64,000 nucleotides of DNA, taken from Hymenobacter arizonensis (GTDB lineage Bacteria > Bacteroidota > Bacteroidia > Cytophagales > Hymenobacteraceae). A program made the translations under genes and the position numbers. Shown piece after piece: positions 26,022-34,479 of this stretch. The stretch lies in contig NZ_FOXS01000003.1 of NCBI RefSeq assembly GCF_900115775.1, forward strand, positions 496,001 to 560,000, read 5' to 3'. Each line of letters opens with the position of its first letter. The first letter of the stretch is position 1. Under the pieces are notes generated by a model. That model was given only the letters and a program-made list of their open reading frames with translations. It was not told where the DNA came from and ran no database searches.

Positions 26022-26429
26022 CTAGCGGGCTTTTTGTTCGTACTGGCGGCGGGCGTATTTGCGGCGCCCATCGGGCGTGCTTTGGACCTTCAGCGCAGCT
26101 AGTACCTCCGAGCGTTTAAAATACACACGGTTGCCTAGTTTGTAGCCAATCAGCAGGCCGCGTTTGCGCCATACTAGGACTGTTTGGGGCGCTACGTCCA
26201 GCAATTCTGCGGTCTTCTCTACCGTAATAGGTTCATCCTTACCTAGTGTAGAGACTTCTGCATTGGTGTTAGCTTGTAGCCACGACCATTGCTCTGATAT
26301 TGTTTCCCGAGTTCTTCGGTCAAGTGCGGCCAGAAAGGACGCGAATGCTTCTGTTACTAGTGGATAAGTATCAGAATGTACTTCCGCTTTTAAGAGTATC
26401 GATGGAGGCTGTGGAGTTTGTTTTGGCAT
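26022..26429 (-). CDS. Helix-turn-helix protein, excisionase/MerR-like
   Basis: A 135-aa protein from the ATG at 26429 (MPKQTPQPPSILLKAEVHSD); an ATG at 26465 is possible. The C-terminal part, ITVEKTAELLDVAPQTVLVW followed by RKRGLLIGYKLGNRVYFKRS, is a winged-helix excisionase-type DNA-binding domain like those of Bacteroidetes element Xis proteins. It begins the four-gene replication cluster and lies 1.3 kb from attR. Probable roles are recombination directionality and control of the cluster. Confidence 0.82.
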   Translation of the reverse strand: MPKQTPQPPSILLKAEVHSDTYPLVTEAFASFLAALDRRTRETISEQWSWLQANTNAEVSTLGKDEPITVEKTAELLDVAPQTVLVWRKRGLLIGYKLGNRVYFKRSEVLAALKVQSTPDGRRKYARRQYEQKAR

Positions 26430-26511
26430 GTGAAGGCTGAAAGGATATGACCTAACAGGCTTCAAATTTTGCCTTAATAAACTGATTAACAGTGAGTTGG
26501 TATATACCGGT

Positions 26512-26536
26512 ATCTACCATCAAGAAGATGGTAGAT
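26512..26536. terminator. Hairpin at the end of the 328-aa gene
   Basis: ATCTACCATC and GATGGTAGAT pair perfectly around a 5-nt loop and overlap the stop codon of the gene ending at 26520. GGTATA/TATACC sequences extend the symmetry with a bulge. It may be a weak terminator or a binding site; there is no clear U-tract. Confidence 0.45.
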
Positions 26537-27506
26537 GGTATACGCCCTTTAAATTAGGTAGATATCTTATAATCAACCTGTTGCAAGACCTGAGTTCGGC
26601 ATGAAAAGGCTTAGATTTGGTCGTGTCGATTTGATATCGGCTGACTGCATTTGTAATACTTGCTCGGTAACGCTTCTTAAAAAACATTTTCCATTGAGCC
26701 AAGTCTCCATAATCTGGCTTGTCAACCTGTTTGAAAGCAATAAGCAATTTTAATAGTGCTATAAAACTTAAGCCTTTTGCGTTTGGCTGGGTGGGCCTCC
26801 ATTTGTCATTAGGGCCACGTTCAATTGCCCTCATCCCAACTAGGATGTTGTCGAAAGTAGTGAGCATGGCTGTGTCAAATCCTAGCAGCTCTATAAACAC
26901 CTCTTCATTGAAGTCAGCTATATCATCATGCTGCCTATTTTTTACATTAGAAGTTTCAACAGGAAGCGTCGAGCTTGCGAGGCGCAATTGTTTACTCACA
27001 GCTGCTTGCAGCTGCACCCATCTTTCACTGGCTCCTGTTCCAACAAGTTGAAGAGTTGCAATGCGTTCTTTAAAGGAGAAAGCTAACACAGGTGAGGACG
27101 CGCCTTTTTCAGTACTAGCCTCAAAATGCATGACTATTAGCTGTTGCATTTGAACAAAAGCTTCCTCCCCAATAGACCTATCGATGGCTGAGTGGGCCAG
27201 TTCCCTTATAAGGGCCGTATATGACTCGATGATAAAGTCATTAAATTGATGCGGTTCTACCAAAAGAGATTTGGCTTCATTCAAATAACCAATAAGCTCT
27301 AACTTACCCTTGTCTAAAAGAAATTTAACGTTAGCTGCTAGCTCTTTTCTTGCAGCATCATAAGCTGCCTCTATCTCGGCAATAAGTTCATCGAAGACAT
27401 CGGGCTTTATTATATAATAGAAATAGTCAATTGTGCCTTTATCGAGTGGCTGAGCGGCTGTTTCTACTTTTTCGATAAACTTTTCAAAAGCTCTGAAATC
27501 GCTCAT
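26520..27506 (-). CDS. Hypothetical protein near the right end of the island
   Basis: A 328-aa protein, MSDFRAFEKFIEKVETAAQP at the start, predominantly helical with many Lys and Glu and no signal peptide or transmembrane helix. No domain is recognised. Its C-terminal third (AQWKMFFKKRYRASITNAVS) is basic and could bind nucleic acid. RteC, a regulator of excision in Bacteroidetes elements, sits in similar places, but I see no firm match. The DNA is AT-rich like the kinase/DUF262 part of the island. It is the last gene before attR and reads inward. Confidence 0.6.
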   Translation of the reverse strand: MSDFRAFEKFIEKVETAAQPLDKGTIDYFYYIIKPDVFDELIAEIEAAYDAARKELAANVKFLLDKGKLELIGYLNEAKSLLVEPHQFNDFIIESYTALIRELAHSAIDRSIGEEAFVQMQQLIVMHFEASTEKGASSPVLAFSFKERIATLQLVGTGASERWVQLQAAVSKQLRLASSTLPVETSNVKNRQHDDIADFNEEVFIELLGFDTAMLTTFDNILVGMRAIERGPNDKWRPTQPNAKGLSFIALLKLLIAFKQVDKPDYGDLAQWKMFFKKRYRASITNAVSRYQIDTTKSKPFHAELRSCNRLIIRYLPNLKGVYHLPSS

Positions 27507-27618
27507 TGGTCATTTCATTGAGACTTTGAATCGGGGTCCGTTTGTGGAGAGGTCATCCTAGATGTGTCTGCCCTAAAACGAAAACCTAGGAAGTAAGTAC
27601 ATGCTAGAAGAGGGGGCA

Positions 27619-27639
27619 TTGTACCCCAACTTGTACCCT
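27619..27639 (+). promoter_or_regulatory. Paired TGTACCC motifs, putative integrase arm-type sites (right)
   Basis: TGTACCC starts at 27620 and 27632, with the same 12-bp period and orientation as the pair at 5246/5258. The second copy ends 8 bp before the attR repeat. The match of motif, spacing and placement at both ends supports integrase binding. Confidence 0.5.
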
Positions 27640-27645
27640 AGATAT

Positions 27646-27706
27646 GAAAAAAGGCCCTCTGCGCAATGCAGAGAGCCTTTTTAGTAGTCCGTAGGGGAAT
27701 CGAACC
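27646..27706. repeat. attR within tRNA-Glu 3' end
   Basis: Direct repeat partner of 5066-5126 (one mismatch). It covers the 22-nt 3' end of the functional tRNA-Glu and the downstream terminator, so integration preserved the tRNA. Confidence 0.88.
27651..27682 (-). terminator. tRNA-Glu terminator (element-derived copy)
   Basis: Same 12-bp hairpin as at 5071 but with one C/A mismatch in the stem (C27656). It lies directly after the tRNA 3' end on the minus strand. Confidence 0.7.
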
Positions 27707-27756
27707 CCTGTTGGTAGAATGAAAATCTACTGTCCTAACCCCTAGACGAACGGACC
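27685..27756 (-). tRNA. tRNA-Glu (anticodon UUC)
   Basis: The reverse strand folds as a 72-nt tRNA. The acceptor is GGTCCGT/ACGGACT, the D-arm TCTAGGGGTTAGGA, and the anticodon stem-loop GTAGA-TTTTCAT-TCTAC gives anticodon TTC. The T-arm is AGGGGTTCGATTCCCCT and the discriminator A. CCA is not encoded. It is the integration target of the island: its last 22 nt are duplicated at 5105-5126. Confidence 0.95.
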
Positions 27757-27998
27757 GTTTTTGTTTTGGTGGTGCAAAGATACGGCGCGCTTCTTTCCGT
27801 GCAAGTCAATGCCAGAAAAAAAGTGCTTCACCATGCAAAATGCGTTGTTTTTCAGGCTCAAAAGTTTTTCTGTGCTGGATTGGTGGGCGCTGCTGGGCGG
27901 TTCGCATGGCAAATGCGGCTCATCCCTAGGGGGCGATTTGCCGTAGGGAAGCCCCGGAAGAGGATGCGATGATGGCATTATTAGCTAACCAACGTTAG

Positions 27999-29078
<1,080 letters not shown>

Positions 29079-29213
29079 TTGCTGCACCCGTAAACTACGC
29101 CGCTCGCTTTGCCCTTTGTGGCGGGGCGGGCGGCGTTTTTTGTGCCATCTCAGCACGTGTTTGCGCCCTCTTTTCTTTTCTACAATTCGCCAAGCACCCG
29201 CTGGGCGTTGCTC

Positions 29214-30083
29214 ATGCCCAAGACCTGTTTTATTCTGAATCCCATGGCGGGGCCCAGCCGCCGGCTCGACATGCCCGCGCTGATTGCCCAGCACTTTGGT
29301 GCGCTGGAGGCCGACTATGAGATTCGCCTGACCGAATTTGCCGGCCACGCCGTGGAATTGGCCAAACAAGCCGCTGCCGACGGCTTCCGGGTGGTGGCCG
29401 CTGTGGGCGGCGACGGCACCGTGAACGAAGTGGGCCGCGGCCTGCTGGGCACCGATACCGCCCTGGGCATTGTGCCGCAGGGGTCCGGCAATGGCCTGGC
29501 GCGCCACCTGAAAGTGCCATTAGGCTTGCCGGCTGCCCTGCGGCGGCTGGCCGCGCCAGATTTCAGCCGCATGGACGTGGGGGTGATAAACGGTCATCCT
29601 TTTTTCTGCACGGCGGGGCTGGGCTTCGATGCGCACGTAAGCCAGCACTTTGCCCAAGCCGGCTCGCGCGGCCTGAGCACCTACCTGCGCGTGACGCTGC
29701 GCGAGTACCGCCGCTACCTGCCTGTGCGTGTGCGCGTGGACCTGGACGGCCAAATTGAGGAAACTAACTGCTACGTGCTGGCCTTCGCCAACGCTTCGCA
29801 ATACGGCAACAACGCCTACATCGCGCCCCTGGCCGACCTGCGCGACGGCCTGCTCGACGTGTGCCTGATTGACGCCCTGCCGGTGATTCGGGCCATGAAA
29901 GTGAGCCTGGGCATGGCCCTCGGCAACCTGCCCCAATCCAAGGCCGCTGAGTATTTTCGGGTGCCCCGGGGCCGGGTTTCGGCGCAGGCTCCCATCGGTT
30001 TCCACGTAGACGGCGACTACCTGGGGCACGCCACCGAATTTGAAGTAGAAATGATGCCCTTGGCGCTGGCTGTGGCGGTATAG
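29214..30083 (+). CDS. Diacylglycerol/sphingosine kinase-family lipid kinase (YegS/DgkB-like)
   Basis: A 289-aa soluble lipid kinase, probably phosphorylating diacylglycerol or a related lipid for phospholipid recycling. The start at 29214 gives MPKTCFILNPMAGPSRRLD with the N-terminal NP.AG motif. The nucleotide-binding VAAVGGDGTVNEVGRGLL and the following IVPQGSGNGLARHL are intact. The late ANASQYGNNAYIAPLADLRD and GFHVDGDYLG also match the family. An ATG at 29109 would add a hydrophobic but unrelated extension. It follows gap on the same strand with about 135 bp between. Confidence 0.9.
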   Translation: MPKTCFILNPMAGPSRRLDMPALIAQHFGALEADYEIRLTEFAGHAVELAKQAAADGFRVVAAVGGDGTVNEVGRGLLGTDTALGIVPQGSGNGLARHLKVPLGLPAALRRLAAPDFSRMDVGVINGHPFFCTAGLGFDAHVSQHFAQAGSRGLSTYLRVTLREYRRYLPVRVRVDLDGQIEETNCYVLAFANASQYGNNAYIAPLADLRDGLLDVCLIDALPVIRAMKVSLGMALGNLPQSKAAEYFRVPRGRVSAQAPIGFHVDGDYLGHATEFEVEMMPLALAVAV

Positions 30084-30145
30084 TAACGACTTCTTGAGCT
30101 TCGGCTGTTTGCCAGGGCCTCAACCCACTGCTTTATTATTGCACT

Positions 30146-30490
30146 ATGAAAGCTGATAAAAACCAACGGCAGGGGGTGGTTTACTCCACCAACCCCGACT
30201 TTACTTACCAAACCAACGAGGAGGCTGCGGCTGCCACGCTTCCCCCGCAACAGCAGCAGCTTCGAGTGCAACTCGACAAAAAGCAGCGCGGCGGCAAGCA
30301 GGTAACGTTGGTGACGGGCTTTGTGGGCACCGATGCCGACTTGCAGGCCTTGGGCAAGCTCCTCAAAACCAAGTGCGGCGTGGGCGGCAACGCCAAAGAT
30401 GGCGAAGTGCTGGTGCAGGGCGACTTCCGCGACAAGGTGCTGGAAGTCCTTGTCAAAGAAGGATACAAAGCCAAGAAGGCGGGCGGCTAG
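30146..30490 (+). CDS. Translation initiation factor SUI1/eIF1 family (YciH)
   Basis: A 114-aa homologue of eIF1. The SUI1 fold is readable from about residue 37: RVQLDKKQRGGKQVTLVTGF, LGKLLKTKCGVGGNAKDGEV and LVQGDFRDKVLEVLVKEGY. In bacteria YciH influences start-site fidelity on the 30S subunit. It may be monocistronic or part of a run of same-strand genes with the lipid kinase and HPP protein. Confidence 0.92.
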   Translation: MKADKNQRQGVVYSTNPDFTYQTNEEAAAATLPPQQQQLRVQLDKKQRGGKQVTLVTGFVGTDADLQALGKLLKTKCGVGGNAKDGEVLVQGDFRDKVLEVLVKEGYKAKKAGG

Positions 30491-30555
30491 CCCGGGCACC
30501 CCAACCCGCACCCTTGCGTATGTAGAGCCGTCGGGATGAGTGCCGACGCGCCCGT

Positions 30556-31077
30556 ATGCCTGAAACACCAGCTCCTGCTCAACCCTTGTCGTCGCCCGGC
30601 CGCAGCCGGCTGGGCTGGCGCGGCGAACTTCTGCTGGCCGTGCTGCCCACCGTCACGGTGCTGCTGATGCTGTGGCTGCTGGAGCTGCTCAGCAACCAGC
30701 GCCTGCTCTTTGCTTCGCTGGCTTCCAGCTGTTTCCTGATTTACCTCGACCCCGGCCACCGCTCCAACAGCAGCCGAACCCTGGTGCTGAGCCAGCTCGC
30801 GGCCGCTGGCCTTGGCTACGGCGCGCATATGCTGCTGGGGCCTGGCTACGTGGGGGCTGCTGTGGCCCTGGTGCTGGTCATCGCCTTCATGATACTCACC
30901 GACTCCATGCACCCGCCCGCGGTGGCTACGGCGCTCAACTTTGCATTTCGGGCAGGCAGTGGCGAGGGCAACCTGCTTTTGTTTGGGCTGGCCGTGGGGC
31001 TGGTACTCGCCCTGTTGGCCGTGCAGCGGGGCTCAGCGTATGTGCTTGGGCGCCTCATGCATTCTTCTCAAACTTAG
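30556..31077 (+). CDS. HPP family integral membrane protein
   Basis: A 173-aa membrane protein with four or five hydrophobic helices and the family signature, DSMHPPAVATAL, near residue 118. HPP proteins have been linked to nitrite transport in plants and cyanobacteria; the bacterial substrate here is unknown. The stop at 31077 is 8 bp before the next gene, so the two are likely co-expressed. Confidence 0.85.
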   Translation: MPETPAPAQPLSSPGRSRLGWRGELLLAVLPTVTVLLMLWLLELLSNQRLLFASLASSCFLIYLDPGHRSNSSRTLVLSQLAAAGLGYGAHMLLGPGYVGAAVALVLVIAFMILTDSMHPPAVATALNFAFRAGSGEGNLLLFGLAVGLVLALLAVQRGSAYVLGRLMHSSQT

Positions 31078-31084
31078 CCGCCTG

Positions 31085-31522
31085 ATGCATATGCTGCTTT
31101 TCCTCTCCGAGTTGTCGGGTCTTGCGCCACCTGCCGCGACCATTCATGGCCGGGTCGAAAGCGGTGTGATGGAGGCCGTGCTGTGGCTCAAGCTGGGCAT
31201 CGAGACGCTGGGCGCCACCATCATTGCCGTGGGGGTTATCAGTGCGGGCTGGCTGATGGTTAAAGCCTTCGCCAGGCGCGATGCTGCCAATTTCACGGCC
31301 ATTCGCCTCACTTTGGCGCGCTACCTCGCCTTGGCACTGGAGTTTCAACTCGGAGCCGATATTCTCTCCACGGCCATTGCGCCCAGCTGGGAACAAATTG
31401 GCCAGCTAGGCGCCATTGCAGTTATTCGGACGGCGCTCAACTATTTCCTTTCGCGGGAAATGAAAGTGGAGCAGGAAGAGCTAAGCCCGGAGAAGCAAGT
31501 TGTGGACCGCGCCGATTCCTAA
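31085..31522 (+). CDS. DUF1622 membrane protein
   Basis: From the ATG at 31085 the product is 145 aa (31091 is an alternative start). There are about three hydrophobic segments. Family-typical text is GIETLGATIIAVGVISAGWL and LARYLALALEFQLGADILST, followed by AIAPSW and VIRTALNYFLSREM. It is a small inner-membrane protein of unknown function, directly behind the HPP gene. Its end faces kdsB convergently. Confidence 0.85.
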   Translation: MHMLLFLSELSGLAPPAATIHGRVESGVMEAVLWLKLGIETLGATIIAVGVISAGWLMVKAFARRDAANFTAIRLTLARYLALALEFQLGADILSTAIAPSWEQIGQLGAIAVIRTALNYFLSREMKVEQEELSPEKQVVDRADS

Positions 31523-31551
31523 ACGGCTGGCCGGATAGGCGCTAAAGCAGC

Positions 31552-32298
31552 TCAGGCCAAGCGCGCGAGGGCCTTTTGCACGTCCTCGGGCGTGTCAATC
31601 CCAAATGCCTCCAGTTCGGTTTCGGCGCAGCGAATTTGAAAGCCGGCTTCGAGCCAGCGGAGCTGCTCCAGGCTCTCGGCCGCTTCGAGCGGCGATACAG
31701 GCAGCTGCGTGAGCTGCTCAAGCACTGTGGGCTTGTAGGCATACAGGCCCAGGTGGCGCAGGTAGCGGTGGTGCGCCAGCCACTCGGCGTGCTCGCGGCC
31801 CCGCTGGTAGGGCAGGGGGTGGCGGCTGAAGTATAGGGCGTGGCCCCGCTGGTTGAGCACCACCTTGGGCAAATGCGGGCTGAAAAGCTCTTCCTCCGAA
31901 AGCACGGGCTTCACCAGCGTGGCAATGTCGGGCGCGGTGGCTTCGTCGGCATACAAATCGACCAGGGCGTTGATTTGGGCCGGGTGAATGAAGGGCTCGT
32001 CGCCCTGAATGTTGATGATGCAGTGTACGTCTGCAGGGCTGCCCAACTGCTGGTAGGCTTCCCAGAGGCGGTCGGTGCCGCTGGGGTGGTCGGGGCGGGT
32101 GAGCACGACTTCGCCCCCAAAGTCCTGCACGTGCCGGAGGATGCGCTCGTCGTCGGTGGCCACCACCACGCGGGCCAGGTTGGCTTGCTGGGCTTGCTTC
32201 ACCACCCGTTGTATCATGCTCTGCCCGCCGAGGTCGACCAAGGGCTTGCCGGGCAAGCGGGAGGATGCAAAACGAGCAGGAATAAGGCCAAGAACCAT
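31552..32298 (-). CDS. kdsB: 3-deoxy-manno-octulosonate cytidylyltransferase (CMP-KDO synthetase)
   Basis: Activates KDO with CTP for lipopolysaccharide core synthesis. The 248-aa protein begins MVLGLIPARFASSRLPGKPL, the nucleotidyltransferase signature. It continues with VVVATDDERI, LTRPDHPSGTDRLWEA and NIQGDEPFIHP, and near the end YKPTVLEQLTQLPVSPLEAA, all typical of KdsB. It is transcribed away from the LysM gene; the about 190-bp gap should hold divergent promoters. Confidence 0.96.
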   Translation of the reverse strand: MVLGLIPARFASSRLPGKPLVDLGGQSMIQRVVKQAQQANLARVVVATDDERILRHVQDFGGEVVLTRPDHPSGTDRLWEAYQQLGSPADVHCIINIQGDEPFIHPAQINALVDLYADEATAPDIATLVKPVLSEEELFSPHLPKVVLNQRGHALYFSRHPLPYQRGREHAEWLAHHRYLRHLGLYAYKPTVLEQLTQLPVSPLEAAESLEQLRWLEAGFQIRCAETELEAFGIDTPEDVQKALARLA

Positions 32299-32488
32299 GT
32301 GGGAAGAGCAGAAAGGAAAAGCTGGAACGAACGCAAGTCAGCAATAATGCTTCAAATAAAGCGCTTTGCCCGCCGTTGTGGCGAAGGAAAGCCAATTGCC
32401 CGCGGGTTTTTGCGTTATTTTGTGGTTGCTAGCTGCCGGGCTGGCTTCCCGGGCGGGGACGGTACGGATATTTGAACAGGTTGATTTT

Positions 32489-33451
32489 ATGACTATAATT
32501 CTTTCGCTTCTCACGGTGCTGGCCTTTGGCGGCCCCGGTCCTGGAAAAACAGGGCCTTCGAAAAGCGCTCCAACTGACTCCATTGGCGTAGAAATGCGCA
32601 ACGGCCAGCGTTTCGTGAAACACCGCGTGGCGGCCGGGGAAACCCTCACGGCCCTTACGCGCATCTACCGCGGCGTCACGCTGGCCCAAATCACAGCAGC
32701 TAACCCTCAAATCACCAACGGCTTGGGCGTGGGTCAGATTGTGTACGTGCCCCGGCCGCTGCAAGGCGCCGCCGCTAAAGCGGCCGCAGCTGCCCCGGCC
32801 GCCCCGACCGCAGCTGCCACGGCGGTTCCCGCAATCTACACCGTGGCCAAGGGCGAGACGCTGTTCGGGATTGCCCGTCGGTATCAACTTACGCCCGATG
32901 AGCTGATTAAGCTCAACAAGCTGCCCGCCAGCGGTGCCGTGCGCGTAGGCCAGCAGCTGCTGCTTACCGCGTCGGAAGCTGGCGCGCCCGCCACTGCAAC
33001 CGCAGCCACCCCCAGGCCTGCCCCCGCGCGGGCAGCTGAGGCCGAGGCTGCGCCCGCGCCCAAAGCGCCGGCCCCCGATAAGCCTGCTCAAATTGCTACC
33101 GTGACCCCGTCAACTTCTGAAAAGGAGAAGGAAGAGGTAGAGAAGGAGGAGCGTACGCCCACGCGGGCTGCCGAATTGCTTTCCCGCGTGGTGGAAGCCG
33201 GCTTGGGCGCCCCCATCGACAAGAGTGTCACTGATAAGTATTTGGCTCTGCACAAAACCGCTCCGGTGGGTACCATCATGCAAGTGCGCAACAACATGAA
33301 TGGCCAGTCGGTGTACGTGCGTGTCATCGGCAAGCTGCCAGATACGGGCGAGAACAACAACATTCTGGTGCGTCTTTCGCCCCGCGCCATGCAAAAGCTG
33401 GGCACGAACGATTCGCGCTTCCGCGTCGAAACCAACTACATTCCGCAGTAA
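32489..33451 (+). CDS. LysM-repeat cell-wall protein with RlpA-like C-terminal domain
   Basis: A 320-aa exported protein. The start at 32489 (MTIILSLLTVLAFGGPGPGK) gives a short hydrophobic signal; an ATG at 32366 gives a longer, less convincing leader. Two LysM motifs bind peptidoglycan: HRVAAGETLTALTRIYRGVT (about 44-90) and YTVAKGETLFGIARRYQLTP (about 119-160). An Ala/Pro-rich linker and a Glu/Lys-rich stretch follow. The C-terminal about 95 residues (GTIMQVRNNMNGQSVYVRVI) look like a double-psi beta barrel of RlpA type. It probably acts at the cell wall. Confidence 0.85.
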   Translation: MTIILSLLTVLAFGGPGPGKTGPSKSAPTDSIGVEMRNGQRFVKHRVAAGETLTALTRIYRGVTLAQITAANPQITNGLGVGQIVYVPRPLQGAAAKAAAAAPAAPTAAATAVPAIYTVAKGETLFGIARRYQLTPDELIKLNKLPASGAVRVGQQLLLTASEAGAPATATAATPRPAPARAAEAEAAPAPKAPAPDKPAQIATVTPSTSEKEKEEVEKEERTPTRAAELLSRVVEAGLGAPIDKSVTDKYLALHKTAPVGTIMQVRNNMNGQSVYVRVIGKLPDTGENNNILVRLSPRAMQKLGTNDSRFRVETNYIPQ

Positions 33452-33480
33452 TCGGACGGCCAAAAAAGCCAACGCTAATA

Positions 33481-33578
33481 CGTCATGCAGAGCGGAGCGA
33501 AGCATCTCGCGTGGAATAGTAAGCCCATTGATTGAGTTACTAACCCACGCGAGATGCTTCGCTCCGCTCTGCATGACG
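33481..33578. repeat. Palindromic repeat, family A, with 34-bp perfect arms
   Basis: Arms 33481-33514 and 33545-33578 are exact complements, starting CGTCATGCAGAGCGGAGCGA. The inner TAGTAA/TTACTA lengthens the stem. It is the same family as 3158-3253, and its ATG at 33554 is the only upstream ATG of the next gene. Confidence 0.88.
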
Positions 33579-33616
33579 TTCTGTTTTCTAATTGCTGCCC
33601 ACTAATACCCTTGCAT

Positions 33617-34378
33617 TTGAAAATCGAACAGCTCCGCCATCAGCTCGACACCCAGTACGAGCGCTACAACCGTCCGGAGTTCATTCAGAACGACCCTATC
33701 CAGATTCCGCACCGCTTCACCCTAAGGCAGGACGTGGAAATCAGTGCGCTTTTCGCGGCGCTGCTGGCGTGGGGGCAGCGACCCACCATCATCAATAAGG
33801 TTAATGAACTGATGCGGCGCATGGATGATGCTCCGCATCAGTTCATCACCCAGCACCACGACGAGGACCTGAAAGGCCTGCTGGGCTTCTGCCACCGTAC
33901 ATTTTGCGATACGGACTTACTGTATTTCGTGCATTTTTTGCGCCACTGGTACGAGCAGCACGATTCCCTTGAAACTGCGTTTCTGGTGGGCCACACGCAG
34001 CGCGAGCGGCTTGAGAATTTCCACACTACTTTCTTCAGCCTGCCCGATGCGCCCAGTCGCACCCGCAAGCATGTGGCCACGCCGGCCCGCAAATCGGCCT
34101 GCAAGCGCGTGAACATGTACCTGCGCTGGCTGGTGCGCCGCGACAACCACGGCGTAGATTTTGGCCTCTGGACCCAACTCTCGATGGCCGACTTAATAAT
34201 GCCCATCGACCTGCACGTAGAGCGGCAGGCCCGCCCGCTGGGCCTCCTCACCCGCAAGCTGGTGGACTGGCAGGCCGCCGAAGAGCTGACGGCGAATCTG
34301 CGTCTGCTGGACCCCATGGACCCGGTGAAGTACGATTTCGCGCTGTTTGGAGCGGGGGTAGATAGAGGTTCGCTATGA
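33617..34378 (+). CDS. TIGR02757 family protein
   Basis: A 253-aa protein conserved in Bacteroidetes and spirochaetes, function unknown. Typical stretches are RFTLRQDVEISALFAALLAW with GQRPTIINKV, CKRVNMYLRWLVRRDNHGVD and MPIDLHVERQARPLGLLTRK. The pattern of helices and the R..NMYLRWMVR motif recall the helix-hairpin-helix of DNA glycosylases, but this is weak. No ATG lies at the conserved start: TTG codons at 33611 or 33617 (reading KIEQLRHQL) are the best candidates. The only ATG farther up is inside the palindromic repeat. Confidence 0.85.
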   Translation: MKIEQLRHQLDTQYERYNRPEFIQNDPIQIPHRFTLRQDVEISALFAALLAWGQRPTIINKVNELMRRMDDAPHQFITQHHDEDLKGLLGFCHRTFCDTDLLYFVHFLRHWYEQHDSLETAFLVGHTQRERLENFHTTFFSLPDAPSRTRKHVATPARKSACKRVNMYLRWLVRRDNHGVDFGLWTQLSMADLIMPIDLHVERQARPLGLLTRKLVDWQAAEELTANLRLLDPMDPVKYDFALFGAGVDRGSL

Positions 34379-34432
34379 TTTGCTTGGCACCGCTTTGAAT
34401 TAAATAAAAAGCAAGCTTAACAGCGCAACAAA

Positions 34433-34460
34433 AAGGCCCCGGTAGTACTACCGGGGCCTT
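34433..34460. terminator. Bidirectional terminator
   Basis: AAGGCCCCGGTAGT and ACTACCGGGGCCTT form a continuous 14-bp palindrome with A-rich and T-rich flanks. It lies between the convergent genes ending at 34378 and 34480. Confidence 0.85.
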
Positions 34461-34479
34461 GATTTTTGTATAGAATTAT

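Larger units (their letters stand above)
5066..27706. mobile_element. Integrative genomic island in tRNA-Glu (about 22.6 kb)
   Basis: The borders are 61-bp direct repeats at 5066-5126 and 27646-27706 differing at one base. They cover the last 22 nt of tRNA-Glu plus its terminator. A tyrosine integrase lies just inside the left border, and an excisionase-like HTH gene and a DUF3987/VirE-N replication module lie at the right. The cargo is a TerY-P-type signalling trio and an Ssp-like phosphorothioation cluster. Parts of it (14347-16394, 26520-27506) are clearly more AT-rich than the flanks. No relaxase, coupling protein, capsid or terminase gene is seen, so it is best called a non-conjugative integrative element, possibly mobilised by a helper. 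Confidence 0.88.

Noticed and set aside
5066..27706. Prophage or conjugative transposon
   Set aside because: No capsid, terminase, relaxase, or type IV secretion genes were seen.
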